64,000 nt of DNA from assembly GCF_020165495.1 (NCBI RefSeq), contig NZ_JAIUIE010000007.1, positions 124,001 through 188,000 of the forward strand. The letters are read 5' to 3'. The position numbers and the translations under genes were made by a program. This document shows, piece after piece, positions 19,665-28,716 of this stretch; position 1 is the stretch's first letter; every line of letters starts with the position of its first letter. The stretch is from Mesorhizobium sp. BR1-1-16. GTDB taxonomy: Bacteria; Pseudomonadota; Alphaproteobacteria; Rhizobiales; Kaistiaceae. Below the pieces are notes generated by a model, which worked only from the letters and a program-made list of their open reading frames with translations, did no database searches and had not been told where the DNA came from.

Positions 19665-20705
19665 GTGCCGAATGCAATGCCATCGAGCGAGACGAGGCGA
19701 CAGAGGCGCTGCCTGATTACCGGCACTGCGGGGTTCATCGGGTTTCATGTCGCGCGTCGCCTCTTGGCCAACGGTCACCTGATCGATGGCATCGACGGCA
19801 TGACGCCTTATTACGACGTGAAGCTGAAGCATCAACGGCACGCGATCCTCGCTCGGTCCAACGCCTTTCGCGCCCATGAAGTCATGCTGGAGGATAGCGA
19901 GGCGATCGATCGGATTGCGGGCGAGGCCAAGCCCGACGTGATCATCCATCTCGCCGCTCAAGCCGGCGTCCGCTACAGCCTCGAGCAGCCGCGCGCCTAT
20001 GTCGATGCCAATCTGGTTGGCACCTTCAACGTCATGGAGATTGCCAGGCGCTATGCGCCTGACCATTTCCTGCTGGCCTCGACGAGTTCGGTCTATGGAG
20101 CCAACACATCGATGCCGTTCCGCGAGATCGATCGCACGGACCATCCGATCACGCTCTACGCCGCCACCAAGAAGGCGACGGAAGACATGGCGCATTCCTA
20201 TGCCCATCTCTGGCAAATTCCGACGACGGCGTTCCGCTTCTTCACTGTCTATGGTCCCTGGGGTCGACCGGACATGGCGCTGTTCAAATTCGTCAAGGCA
20301 GGCCTCGCAGGGGAACCGCTCGACGTCTATGGCCATGGCGAAATGCGGCGCGACTTCACCTATATCGATGATCTCGTCGAAGCGATCGTCCGCCTCATCG
20401 ACTGCGCGCCCGTCGCAGGACAGCCGATCGCCGAGTTCGACTCGCTTTCGCCGGCCGCGCCCTATCGCGTCGTCAACATTGCCGGCGGCCAGCCGGTCGG
20501 GCTGATGCCCTTCATCGACGCCATCGAGGCCTCTCTTGATCGCCCGCTTTTGCGCAACATGCTGCCGATGCAGAAGGGGGATGTGCAGGCCACGTTCGCG
20601 GCCCCCGATCTCCTGGAGCGGCTCACGGGCTATCTGCCAGCGACGCCGGTGGCAACCGGCATCGAACGGTTCGTCGAATGGTATCTGGCCACATATGCGA
20701 AATGA
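19665..20705 (+). CDS. lpsL: UDP-glucuronate 4-epimerase (extended SDR)
   Basis: NAD-dependent epimerase of 346 residues converting UDP-glucuronate to UDP-galacturonate. Evidence is the Rossmann glycine motif [14 protein letters not shown] near 19-32, the active-site pair in [10 protein letters not shown] (Tyr-x3-Lys), the SSSVYG strand and the segment [16 protein letters not shown], typical of the uronate epimerase group. The GTG at 19665 has a GAGG ribosome site 8 bases upstream; ATG at 19677 is an alternative. It is the first plus-strand gene of the exopolysaccharide region. With UDP-glucose dehydrogenase at 34127 it would supply UDP-GlcA and UDP-GalA. Other 4-epimerases of this family remain possible. 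Confidence 0.85.
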   Translation: MPNAMPSSETRRQRRCLITGTAGFIGFHVARRLLANGHLIDGIDGMTPYYDVKLKHQRHAILARSNAFRAHEVMLEDSEAIDRIAGEAKPDVIIHLAAQAGVRYSLEQPRAYVDANLVGTFNVMEIARRYAPDHFLLASTSSVYGANTSMPFREIDRTDHPITLYAATKKATEDMAHSYAHLWQIPTTAFRFFTVYGPWGRPDMALFKFVKAGLAGEPLDVYGHGEMRRDFTYIDDLVEAIVRLIDCAPVAGQPIAEFDSLSPAAPYRVVNIAGGQPVGLMPFIDAIEASLDRPLLRNMLPMQKGDVQATFAAPDLLERLTGYLPATPVATGIERFVEWYLATYAK

Positions 20706-21078
20706 TCGGCGTTGCCCGAGTCGCTACGCGTGCTCCGGGCCCGGCCCGGCACCACTAGCAGGCCCGCTGTCCTGAGATCAGACCGAGCTGCTCGCCGACA
20801 TACCGCAATGCAGTTGTCATATTGCGTTGCGGTATGGGCTGTTATAGCGTCAACCGATAGAGAACCATTGCCATAAATGGAGTCGGCTGGGCATGGCTAA
20901 CCTGAGGCAATGGCTCGTCCCCGATAAGTTGCACCACCGCTGCTGCGATGGGGCACGGGTCGCTTTTCTTTATGTCGGGCAAGTCCCATGATCCTCGGTC
21001 ACTACCGTTCGTGACCCTGATCGGCCCGCTCCGCTGCTCATCGTATCCGCGCCTGGCGCGCCCTACAGGAATACTGTG
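20706..21078 (+). other. Intergenic region upstream of the murA-like operon
   Basis: 373 bp without a credible gene. It holds the inverted repeat at 20799-20836 (listed separately), a second shorter inverted repeat GGTCAC-N8-GTGACC at 20997-21016, and an AGGA ribosome site at 21067-21070 for the next gene. A promoter for the long plus-strand exopolysaccharide operon is expected here, but I cannot fix its -35 and -10 boxes. Confidence 0.6.
20799..20836. promoter_or_regulatory. 38-bp inverted repeat, candidate operator
   Basis: CATACCGCAATGC (20799-20811) faces GCGTTGCGGTATG (20824-20836), matching in 12 of 13 positions around a 12-bp spacer. Each arm reads ATACCGCAAYGCA on its strand. Close copies occur as ATACCGCGATGCA at 28850 and ATACCGCATCGCA at 35601, both in other intergenic regions of the exopolysaccharide cluster. 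The arrangement suits a dimeric regulator. It lies 243 bp before the murA-like gene. Confidence 0.5.
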
Positions 21079-22371
21079 ATGTCGACATTGAAGGTTTCCC
21101 GCTCTGTTCTTGAGGGCAAGGTCAGCATCTCCGGCGCCAAAAACAGCGCGCTTCGTCTGCTTGCAGCGACGCTGTTGACCAAGGACCCGGTCACTTTGAC
21201 CAACTATCCTTCGGCGCTGCTCGACGCCCAGATCCATGTCGGCATGCTCGAGGCGCTCGGCAAGAAATGCACCTTGCTTGATGCAGAGACGATCCTCATC
21301 GAAGAAGTAGCCCCGATCAAATCGCACCTGATCTGGCACGACCGCTCGATCCGCAACACCCTGCTGATTCTCGGCGCGCTGACCGCTCGGACCGGTTCCG
21401 GGCGGGTCCCGCTTCCTGGCGGCTGCAAGCTCGGCGATCGCTCTTATGACATCCACGAATTCCTGCTTGGCGAACTCGGCGCGGAAGTTGGCGGTGAAGG
21501 CACCGAACTCTTCGCGAGCGTCGATGGCGGTCGCCTCAAGGGGACGGACATCAAGCTTCGCATCCGCTCGACCGGCGCGACCGAAAATGCGATCCTTTCC
21601 GCCACACTCGCAAAGGGCGTGACGCGGATCTGGAATCCCCATATCCGCCCGGAGATCCTTGATCTTATTGCGCTGCTCCGAAAAATGGGTGCGGTGATCA
21701 CGGTCTATGGCCAGGAGCATATCGAGGTCATTGGCAGCGATGCCCTCGGCGGGGCCACCCATGCCGTGATGCCCGACAACATGGAGGCCATCACCTGGCT
21801 GATCGCCTCGGTCGTCACCGGTGGCGACATCGAGATCTTCAATTTCCCGATGCGCGACCTCGAGGTCGCCATGATCCACCTGAGGGAGAGCGGTGCGCGC
21901 TTCTTCGTCGGCGAGGATAGTCTCATCGTGCGGGGCGGCCGCTGCTATCCGATCGAAATCAGCACCGGTCCCCACCCCGGCATCAATTCTGACGTGCAGC
22001 CTGTGATGGCAGCCTATGCCGCTTGCGCACGCGGCGAGTCGGTCATCGTCGATCTCCGTTTCCCCGGCCGCTATGCCTACGCCGAAGAGATGGCCAAGAT
22101 GGGCGTCAGCTTCGCCGTCGAAGGCAACCTGCTCAAGATATTCGGGGCCGACCGCAAGCTGGTGGGCGCCGAGGTGCGGGCGCTCGACCTCCGGGCTGGC
22201 GCGGCCTTGACGTTGTGCGGCCTGGTTGCCGATGGCGAGACGACCATCACCGAGGCCTGGCAGATCGAGCGGGGCTACAACAACTTCGTCGAGAAGCTCA
22301 ATGCGCTCGGCGGCAATGCGACTATCGAACGCGAACGCAAGAACGCACCCGCCGCTCTGGTCGGCGCTTGA
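21079..22371 (+). CDS. MurA-like UDP-GlcNAc enolpyruvyltransferase paralogue in the exopolysaccharide operon
   Basis: EPSP-synthase-fold protein of 430 residues, the size of MurA. The catalytic positions are kept: K21 and N22 in ISGAKNSAL, C116 in LPGGCKLGD (equivalent to E. coli Cys115), and the general-base Asp in GINSDVQPVM (MurA Asp305 region). The surrounding sequence differs from what I expect of a housekeeping alphaproteobacterial MurA. The neighbours are a flippase, acyltransferase, MurB-like enzyme and glycosyltransferases. I infer a dedicated copy making UDP-GlcNAc-enolpyruvate for polysaccharide rather than peptidoglycan. ATG 21079 lies 8 bases after AGGA; a GTG one codon earlier is possible. 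Confidence 0.85.
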   Translation: MSTLKVSRSVLEGKVSISGAKNSALRLLAATLLTKDPVTLTNYPSALLDAQIHVGMLEALGKKCTLLDAETILIEEVAPIKSHLIWHDRSIRNTLLILGALTARTGSGRVPLPGGCKLGDRSYDIHEFLLGELGAEVGGEGTELFASVDGGRLKGTDIKLRIRSTGATENAILSATLAKGVTRIWNPHIRPEILDLIALLRKMGAVITVYGQEHIEVIGSDALGGATHAVMPDNMEAITWLIASVVTGGDIEIFNFPMRDLEVAMIHLRESGARFFVGEDSLIVRGGRCYPIEISTGPHPGINSDVQPVMAAYAACARGESVIVDLRFPGRYAYAEEMAKMGVSFAVEGNLLKIFGADRKLVGAEVRALDLRAGAALTLCGLVADGETTITEAWQIERGYNNFVEKLNALGGNATIERERKNAPAALVGA

Positions 22372-22408
22372 CACTCGAGGACTATGGGCCGGACGCCGGA
22401 GCGCCCCT

Positions 22409-23728
22409 ATGAGCCTCATCGCCTCGCTGCGCCGCCCGGCAACGAGCACCTCGGAACGCATGTTCCGGGGCATGATGATGCTTGCCTTCGGTGGCATCCT
22501 GGCGCGGGCGATCGGCGTCATCACGGTCCCGATCCTCGCCCGGATCTATACGCCCGCCGACTACGGCATGCTCTCGGTCTACACGTCGATCGTGCAGATG
22601 ATCCTTCCGGTGCTGACGCTCCGCTATGTCGTCGCCATTCCCCTGCCCCGGCGCGATGCGATGGCGTTCAATGTGTTCGTGCTGTCAACACTGCTGATGC
22701 TCGGCTTTTCGATCGTCGTCGGTATCGGCTTGGCCCTGTTCGGTCCCGACCTGCTGCGCCTCGCTTCCGCCGAGAAACTGGCGTCCTGGTGGTGGCTGAT
22801 TCTCGTCGGTGTGCTGACGGCGGGTTTTGCCGAGATCATCGGCAGCTGGGCGACCCGTCACCGTGAATACAAGCTGATGGCGCGCAACAGCGTCACAGTG
22901 ACCGTGCTGGGGGAGAGCATCAAGATCATCTTCGGCCTGCTCGGCTGGCGCCCTTTCGGCCTTCTGGTCGGCCAGATGGCGGTGCAAAGTGGCGGCGCGA
23001 TGAGCTTCACGCGCCATTTCTGGCCGCAGTTCAAGGCCAATTTCCGCAAGGTTTCGCGCAAGCGCCTGGCCTTTGTCGCCCGCTATTATTCGTCCTATCC
23101 GCTGTTCCGCCTGCCCTCGCAGTTCCTGCTGGTCTATTCGATGCAGGCCCCGCTGCTGTTCACAGCAGGGCTCTATGGCGTGGACATTTCGGGACAGCTC
23201 GGCCTCGCATTGATGACGCTGGCCCTGCCGATCAATCTGATCGGACAGGCGATGGGCAAGGCCTACTACGCAGAAGTCGCCAAGATTGGCCGCAAGAACC
23301 CGGCCGAGATCATGCGCCTCACCAAGCACAGTCAGCTGCGGCTGTTGCTGGGCGGCCTCGTTCCGACGCTGGTGCTGATGTTCCTCGGTCCACAACTCTT
23401 CGCCTTTGCGTTTGGCGAAAAATGGCGCGTGGCGGGAGAATTCGCAGCGACGCTCTCAAGCTATACGCTGCTGCAGTTCACGTCAGCGCCGCTGATCCAA
23501 TTGCTCAATATCTTCAATCGCCAGTCCGTATTCCTGATCCTCAACATCATCCGAACGATCGCGGTTTCACTGCTCTTCCATTTCTGCGTCTCGCTGAAGT
23601 TGACCGCGCCGGAATATGTATTCGCCTATAGCATGATCATGACCGTCTTCTATGTCGGCGTGACCGGCTACATCTTCTGGCTGACAATCAATGCAAGCCG
23701 CACGCCCGTTGCCACGAGGTCTCCGTGA
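22409..23728 (+). CDS. Wzx-type oligosaccharide flippase
   Basis: Integral membrane protein of 439 residues with about 12-14 predicted helices in the MOP/polysaccharide-biosynthesis (RfbX) pattern. The N-terminal segment GMMMLAFGGILARAIGVITVPILAR leads into IYTPADYGMLSVY (the first phrase spans about 21-45). It should translocate lipid-linked repeat units across the inner membrane. The ATG at 22409 has GGAG 8 bases upstream; in-frame sequence before it overlaps the murA-like gene and is not membrane-like. Its stop overlaps the next start (GTGA), so translation is coupled. Confidence 0.88.
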   Translation: MSLIASLRRPATSTSERMFRGMMMLAFGGILARAIGVITVPILARIYTPADYGMLSVYTSIVQMILPVLTLRYVVAIPLPRRDAMAFNVFVLSTLLMLGFSIVVGIGLALFGPDLLRLASAEKLASWWWLILVGVLTAGFAEIIGSWATRHREYKLMARNSVTVTVLGESIKIIFGLLGWRPFGLLVGQMAVQSGGAMSFTRHFWPQFKANFRKVSRKRLAFVARYYSSYPLFRLPSQFLLVYSMQAPLLFTAGLYGVDISGQLGLALMTLALPINLIGQAMGKAYYAEVAKIGRKNPAEIMRLTKHSQLRLLLGGLVPTLVLMFLGPQLFAFAFGEKWRVAGEFAATLSSYTLLQFTSAPLIQLLNIFNRQSVFLILNIIRTIAVSLLFHFCVSLKLTAPEYVFAYSMIMTVFYVGVTGYIFWLTINASRTPVATRSP

Positions 23729-24237
23729 ACCCGCTCCGAATGATCGGGAAGCTTCTCCTCGCCGATAACACGACGCGGCTGCGCTGGTATATTCGGCTGA
23801 TGCTCAAGCTCCGTGGGTCGGGCCATCCTCAATTGGCGAGGGTCGTGGCCTTCCGCATCCAGAATCGTTTCGGCGTCTACATCTCTCCAATGGCCGTGAT
23901 TGCGCCCTCTGTCAGCTTTCCTCATCCGACGGGTATCGTCATCGGCGATGGCGTTATCATCGGCGAGCGGGCGAAGATCTATCAAAATGTGACGCTCGGC
24001 GGAGCGAGGGTTGGCGATCAGAAGGCCAACAATTACCCGACCATCGGACAAGACACCGTCCTGTTTGCCGGCGTCGTCGTGGTCGGCAAGGTCACTGTCG
24101 GCGCCAACTGCATCGTTGGCGCCAACGCCGTCGTTCTCTCGGATGTCCCCGATGGCGCCGTAGCGGTGGGGTCGCCCGCCCGCATCGTGCGCCGCCGCGA
24201 AATCGAAACCGTTGCGCAGGCGAGCAGTGCGCTGTGA
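23725..24237 (+). CDS. CysE/LbH-type hexapeptide acyltransferase
   Basis: A 170-residue protein with left-handed beta-helix hexapeptide repeats through about 52-155, for example IVIGDGVIIGERAKIYQNVTLGG, resembling serine O-acetyltransferases. The segment FPHPTGIVIGDG and the closing GSPARIVRRRE are typical. Full CysE proteins have an N-terminal helical domain of about 140 residues that is missing here, so an acetyl transfer to a polysaccharide sugar is more likely than cysteine synthesis. GTG start, 4-bp overlap with the flippase stop. Confidence 0.82.
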   Translation: MNPLRMIGKLLLADNTTRLRWYIRLMLKLRGSGHPQLARVVAFRIQNRFGVYISPMAVIAPSVSFPHPTGIVIGDGVIIGERAKIYQNVTLGGARVGDQKANNYPTIGQDTVLFAGVVVVGKVTVGANCIVGANAVVLSDVPDGAVAVGSPARIVRRREIETVAQASSAL

Positions 24238-24295
24238 GCCCGATGACAGCAACCCCTCAAGTTCCTGCGGCGATGATCGGGAGAGTGCCACGGCC

Positions 24296-25270
24296 GTGAC
24301 TCTGACGAAGGACAAAACGGTCAATTGGATCGACGCGCTGGAAGAGACCTTCCCCGGCGTGATTTCGCGCGACGTTTCGCTCGCCACGATCAGCCGTTGG
24401 CGTATCGGCGGGAACGCCGATGCGGTCGCGCGTCCACACGATCTCGATGAACTCGCGCGCATGCGGCGGTATCTCCATGAGAACGGCGTTCCGCATGTCG
24501 TGATCGGGGCGACCACCAATCTCCTCTTCGCCGATGAGGGACTTCGTGTCCTGGCCTTGCAGATCGGCAGGGAATTCGCCCGTATCGACCTGCGGGACAA
24601 TGAAATGGTGTGCGGAGCAGGCGCCTGGGTGCCCGGGGTGGCTCGCCAGGCCATGCTCGCGGGCCTGACGGGCATAGAGCACACCTGCGGCATTCCCGGC
24701 ACGGTCGGCGGGCTCGTCTGCATGAATGGCGGCAGCCAACGGCGCGGGATTGGCGAGGCCATCGTCGAGGTCGTCTCGGTCGACGAGCGGGGCCGCCTGA
24801 TCCGCCGCAGCCGGGAGGAATGCGGCTTCGCCTATCGTCGGTCTATCTTCCAGACCAATGGCGAGATCGTAGCTGAAACGACGTTGACGCTCGATCGATC
24901 CCGCCCAAAGGGCGACATCCGGCGCGCGATGATCGGGATCCTGTCGGACCGACGCCGCAAGTTTCCTCAGAAACTCCCAAACTGTGGGTCGGTATTTGTG
25001 AGCAACCCGGCAATGTACGCCGAGGTCGGCCCGCCTGGCGCGGTCATCGAACGCCTCGGCTTCAAGGGCCGGAAAATCGGCGGCGCCCAGGTATCACCGC
25101 AGCACGCGAACTTCATCGTCAACAACGGTTCGGCCAGGGCGCAGGACGTCCAGACGCTGATCGGCGAGATCAAGGCCGCCGTGTTGGCGGCAACGGGCTA
25201 TGACATGGAGGTCGAGGCCAGGTTTGTCCGTCCGGACGGGATCTTGTTGCCAGCCGACCGTATACAGTGA
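24296..25270 (+). CDS. MurB-like UDP-N-acetylenolpyruvoylglucosamine reductase paralogue
   Basis: FAD-binding MurB family protein of 324 residues. Visible are the FAD-binding WRIGGNADAVARP and GATTNLLFADEG, the diphosphate loop GIPGTVGGLVCMNGG, the YRRSIF motif, the catalytic serine in CGSVF (S232, E. coli Ser229) and a C-terminal acidic VEARF. All active-site features appear intact. Normal murB lies in the division and cell-wall cluster, whereas this one sits with a MurA-like gene in a polysaccharide operon. The pair would convert UDP-GlcNAc to a UDP-muramic-acid-type sugar. The only good in-frame start is GTG 24296, with GGGAGA 11 bases upstream, so the start is uncertain. Confidence 0.85.
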   Translation: MTLTKDKTVNWIDALEETFPGVISRDVSLATISRWRIGGNADAVARPHDLDELARMRRYLHENGVPHVVIGATTNLLFADEGLRVLALQIGREFARIDLRDNEMVCGAGAWVPGVARQAMLAGLTGIEHTCGIPGTVGGLVCMNGGSQRRGIGEAIVEVVSVDERGRLIRRSREECGFAYRRSIFQTNGEIVAETTLTLDRSRPKGDIRRAMIGILSDRRRKFPQKLPNCGSVFVSNPAMYAEVGPPGAVIERLGFKGRKIGGAQVSPQHANFIVNNGSARAQDVQTLIGEIKAAVLAATGYDMEVEARFVRPDGILLPADRIQ

Positions 25271-25286
25271 TGATCGAGAAAGTCCG

Positions 25287-26354
25287 ATGAGCCCCCTCGC
25301 CCAACAAGCGCCTGCCGCGCCGAAGGTATCCGTCGCCTGCGCTTGGTATAACCGCGCAGATTATATTCAAGATACTATCGACAGCCTCCTCGCCCAGAAT
25401 TTTGACAGCTTCGAAGTCGTCGTCGTCAACGATGGCAGCTCGGACGTGCGGGTTGCAGAAATCCTGGATGGGTATGACGATCCGCGTCTCCGCGTCATCC
25501 ACCAGGGTAACCAAGGCTTCACAAGAGCCATAGCCCGGGCTGTCAGCGAGGCGCGTGGTGCGTTCATCGCCGTGCAGGGCTCAGGCGATCTTTCGCTTCC
25601 CGGCCGCCTCGCCAAGCAGGCAGCCCATCTCGATGCGCATCCGGACCAGATCGGCGTCGCCAGCTTCCGCGAGAATGTCGTCATTGGCGGCGATCGTGAC
25701 GGTCAGCGCACAATCGGACGACCGGAAAAGTCTGTGATCGACCGGAATACGCTGCTCGATCATATCGGCAGTCCGCTGAACCATGGTGAAGTTATGTTTC
25801 GGCGCGACGTCTATCAGGTTGCCGGTGGCTATCGTCCCGTATTTCATCTGGCCCAGGACATGGATCTTTGGCTGCGGATGACGCGATTTGGTGTATTTGG
25901 AGTTGTCGAAGAGGTTCTGTACCAGCGGCGCGTGTTCGACGATGGCGTCAAGGGCCGCGTCGACAAGACCCTCGCTCAGACCAAGTATTCGCAGATGGCC
26001 AAGTCGTGTGCGCGGGAGTTTGACCGGAACGGGGCGGATATCGTCGATCTTTTCGGTCTCGAAGCCCCGCTCTTTCGTGGCGCGGATGCCCTCGCCGCAA
26101 AAGCGACAGCCAAAGCGGCGCTCAAATATCTGCGCAATGGCCTGCCAGACGAGGCGCGTGTTCTGGCCGCACTCGCTTGGCGAGAGAGACCGGGCCCGCT
26201 CCCGGCTCTAGCCATGCTGCTGTCGGCGACGCACGGGATGCCCGGATCGGCTTGGCTGGTCGGCTTGCTGCCGATCCAGGACGACAGCGAGACACGTCCA
26301 CTGCTTCCCAAAGCCAGCAAACCAGCACAACGCCAATCGGCTGACATCGCATGA
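25287..26354 (+). CDS. Family 2 glycosyltransferase
   Basis: GT-A fold glycosyltransferase of 355 residues. The N-terminal domain has VSVACAWYNRADYIQDTIDS and VVVVNDGSSD (nucleotide-sugar binding). The usual DXD position is QGSGDLSLPGRL, a noncanonical GSGD. A later HLAQDMDLWLRM matches the ED/QD general-base helix of GT2 enzymes. The C-terminal 100 residues are Ala-rich and not assigned. ATG 25287 has GAGAA upstream, 16 bp after the murB-like stop; the next gene overlaps by 4 bp. The donor and acceptor cannot be read from sequence. Confidence 0.87.
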   Translation: MSPLAQQAPAAPKVSVACAWYNRADYIQDTIDSLLAQNFDSFEVVVVNDGSSDVRVAEILDGYDDPRLRVIHQGNQGFTRAIARAVSEARGAFIAVQGSGDLSLPGRLAKQAAHLDAHPDQIGVASFRENVVIGGDRDGQRTIGRPEKSVIDRNTLLDHIGSPLNHGEVMFRRDVYQVAGGYRPVFHLAQDMDLWLRMTRFGVFGVVEEVLYQRRVFDDGVKGRVDKTLAQTKYSQMAKSCAREFDRNGADIVDLFGLEAPLFRGADALAAKATAKAALKYLRNGLPDEARVLAALAWRERPGPLPALAMLLSATHGMPGSAWLVGLLPIQDDSETRPLLPKASKPAQRQSADIA

Positions 26355-27541
26355 GGCCGGAAGTCCCGGCTGATCGCCGGCGCATCCTGATGCTCATGTC
26401 GGGTACCGAGGGCTATGGTGTTCGCCGCGTCTGGGAAGGCCTGATCCGCGGTTTCGCCGAGCGGGGCTGCACCATCACCATAGCGCTCCTCGACCAAACC
26501 GTTGCCGAGACCTGGCGCAGGGAGGCGCCGGCGGCTGCGATCTTTGCAGCGCCCAAGCAATTCCGGGCGGAGTTCAAGAGCGGAGGTCTGGCCAAGCTGG
26601 GGGGGCTCGTGCGGCGCAGCGTCCAGCAGGTAAAGCTGTCGAGCTGGCTGAGGGGGATCATACGACGCCAGAATATCGGGAGCGTCATCGTCCAGAGCCC
26701 GCTCGATGTCACTCTCGCAGGACTCGGCGCGCTTAATACCGGCGCGCGTGTATTCTGGATGATGCCAAATGCGATCAGCGACGGATATCCCCTCGATTTG
26801 AACCGCAGGATCTACCGCCTGGCCTTTCATCGGCTGGGCGTCATGCCGCTCGCGAACTCCGCCTATACGGACGCGACGCTCGGCGATGGCGACTTTCCCC
26901 GTCGTGTCGTTCACCTCGGCACCAATCTCGATCAGTTCCGGCCGGATGCCCAGACTTCGATCAGGAGAGCGGATCTGGGGATTCCGGAGCAGGCGCCGCT
27001 TCTCGGCCTCTTTGCGCGGCTACTGCCCGAGAAGGGCCAGAGCATCTTGATAGAGGCCTTGGCAGAAGCCGATCCCACTATTCATGTCATGATCTGCGGT
27101 GGGCCGCTCGAAAGCGAATATGCGCGCGCTATGATCGCCCGCGCTGGAGAACTCAGCCTGACTGGCCGGATCCACTGGCTCGGACCGAAGGCCGACATCG
27201 TGCCTTACTATGCGTTGGCTGATGTCGTGCTCAATACGCGGGTGGACCCTGAGCCCTTCGGAATGTCGATCATCGAGAGCATGGCTATGCAGCGACCCGT
27301 GCTTGCACATCGCGCTGGGGGTCCTCAGGAAACGATTATAGATGGCACGACCGGATGGCTGGTCGACGCTCCGACGAAACAGGCGTTCGCAGCAGGCTTG
27401 GCCCGCATGATGGCGGATCGTTATCGTTGGCCGGAAATGGGTCGGGCTGCCAGAGCCCATGTGGAGACCCACTTCTCGGAGGGGGCTATGCTCGACCGGC
27501 TCGAAAACGCGATGGGCCTATCTGCCTCGACCAAGCCGTAG
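26351..27541 (+). CDS. Family 4 glycosyltransferase
   Basis: GT-B fold glycosyltransferase of 396 residues. The N-terminal Rossmann domain begins RILMLMSGTEGYGVRRVWEG. The C-terminal domain has LGLFARLLPEKGQSILIEAL and the GT4 E-x7-E element in RVDPEPFGMSIIESMAMQRP. It overlaps the preceding GT2 gene by 4 bp (ATGA) and ends the plus-strand run that starts at 21079. The stop lies 11 bp from the stop of the convergent glycosyltransferase. Confidence 0.88.
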   Translation: MRPEVPADRRRILMLMSGTEGYGVRRVWEGLIRGFAERGCTITIALLDQTVAETWRREAPAAAIFAAPKQFRAEFKSGGLAKLGGLVRRSVQQVKLSSWLRGIIRRQNIGSVIVQSPLDVTLAGLGALNTGARVFWMMPNAISDGYPLDLNRRIYRLAFHRLGVMPLANSAYTDATLGDGDFPRRVVHLGTNLDQFRPDAQTSIRRADLGIPEQAPLLGLFARLLPEKGQSILIEALAEADPTIHVMICGGPLESEYARAMIARAGELSLTGRIHWLGPKADIVPYYALADVVLNTRVDPEPFGMSIIESMAMQRPVLAHRAGGPQETIIDGTTGWLVDAPTKQAFAAGLARMMADRYRWPEMGRAARAHVETHFSEGAMLDRLENAMGLSASTKP

Positions 27542-27552
27542 ACTGACATTTA

Positions 27553-28716
27553 TCAAGCGACGACCTCGCGGGGCATGTCGCGCTTCGTGATGACGTCAAC
27601 CCCATCGAGAATTCCCGTTGCGGCGACCGCAGGGGTAAAGCCCGCCATATGGCCGATGCAGGCGCGTGCGGTGGCCTCTGGATCGGCGAAGGTACTCACC
27701 GCCAGCAACATCCGGTCCGCGAGCGCGGCGGTGTCGCCCCATGGATGGGCGAAGCCCGTCACGCCGTCGACAACCAATTCGGGCACACAGCCGCAGCGTT
27801 CAGACACGACAACCGGGCACCCAAAGGAAAGAGCCTCGTTGACGACCAGCCCCCAAGGCTCGCTCAGGCTCGGCAGCACCAGTGCGGTTGCCTTTTGATA
27901 TTCCTCGGTGAGGTCTTGATCAAACTTGGAGCCGGCAAATTCGACCATTTCGGCGATGCCGAGCCGCTCCGCCTCCGCGCGGAGCGCGCTCTCTTCAGGG
28001 CCCTTCCCCACGATTGCCAGCCTGGCTTTCGGGAGCGTCTTGCACGAGATGGCGAACGCCTTGAGCAAGGTGTCTAGGCTCTTTTCAGCCGCGAGACGGC
28101 CGACATAGAGAAACCGCGGCACCTCGGCCTTCGCCATTGCGGCGACGCGGGCGTTGAGCGCCCCTTCAGGCGTGTAGTCGCGCGGCAGCGCGGCGGCCTG
28201 GCGGCGCTGGAAGATCCGCTCCTTCGGAACGCCGTGATAGATCAGATATTCCCGGCTGCGCTCGCCATAGCAGAACACCCCACTGCACATCGAAAAGAAC
28301 AGCCGTTTTGCGGCACTCTTCAGGCCGGACTGAGGGTTATCGTTCAAGGTCGAATCGCAGAAGACAGCGAACCTTTTGCCGCGCAGCTTCAGCGTCAGGG
28401 CCTGCAGCCAATATTCCGGCCGCTCGAACCCGGCAAGGATCACCAGGTCCGCATGCGACTTGAAGGTCATGCTGATCAGCTTGCGGAAGAGCTCGACGCG
28501 CGGCACGGCCGCATAGTTGCCTTGGAAAAGCACGTCGTAGTCGTAATCGTGCCAAGCCCTGTCTACGGGCGACAGCACCGCCCGATCGGCCGCCGTCTCG
28601 GCGATCTGATGGACGAACACGTCGATGTCACGGGCGGCGGACAGGCGATGAAGCGCTGAAAACACGCCGGCCTTGTAGCGGGACCACAAGAGATTGTGCC
28701 AGATGACGAGCTTCAT
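27553..28716 (-). CDS. Family 4 glycosyltransferase (convergent)
   Basis: GT-B fold enzyme of 387 residues. The C-terminal half contains PRFLYVGRLAAEKSLDTLL, a nucleotide-sugar-binding segment, and the E-x7-E motif in LPSLSEPWGLVVNEALSFG. The N-terminal half, MKLVIWHNLLWSRYKAGVFS, resembles Wzx/Wzy-pathway sugar transferases acting on lipid-linked oligosaccharide. It is transcribed alone, against the preceding operon, from the 426-bp region that also serves the WcaF-like gene. Confidence 0.87.
   Translation of the reverse strand: MKLVIWHNLLWSRYKAGVFSALHRLSAARDIDVFVHQIAETAADRAVLSPVDRAWHDYDYDVLFQGNYAAVPRVELFRKLISMTFKSHADLVILAGFERPEYWLQALTLKLRGKRFAVFCDSTLNDNPQSGLKSAAKRLFFSMCSGVFCYGERSREYLIYHGVPKERIFQRRQAAALPRDYTPEGALNARVAAMAKAEVPRFLYVGRLAAEKSLDTLLKAFAISCKTLPKARLAIVGKGPEESALRAEAERLGIAEMVEFAGSKFDQDLTEEYQKATALVLPSLSEPWGLVVNEALSFGCPVVVSERCGCVPELVVDGVTGFAHPWGDTAALADRMLLAVSTFADPEATARACIGHMAGFTPAVAATGILDGVDVITKRDMPREVVA

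Noticed and set aside
20842-22524. 560-codon open frame on the minus strand opposite the murA-like gene
   Set aside because: Mirror of the MurA-like gene and the flippase start; no recognisable domain.
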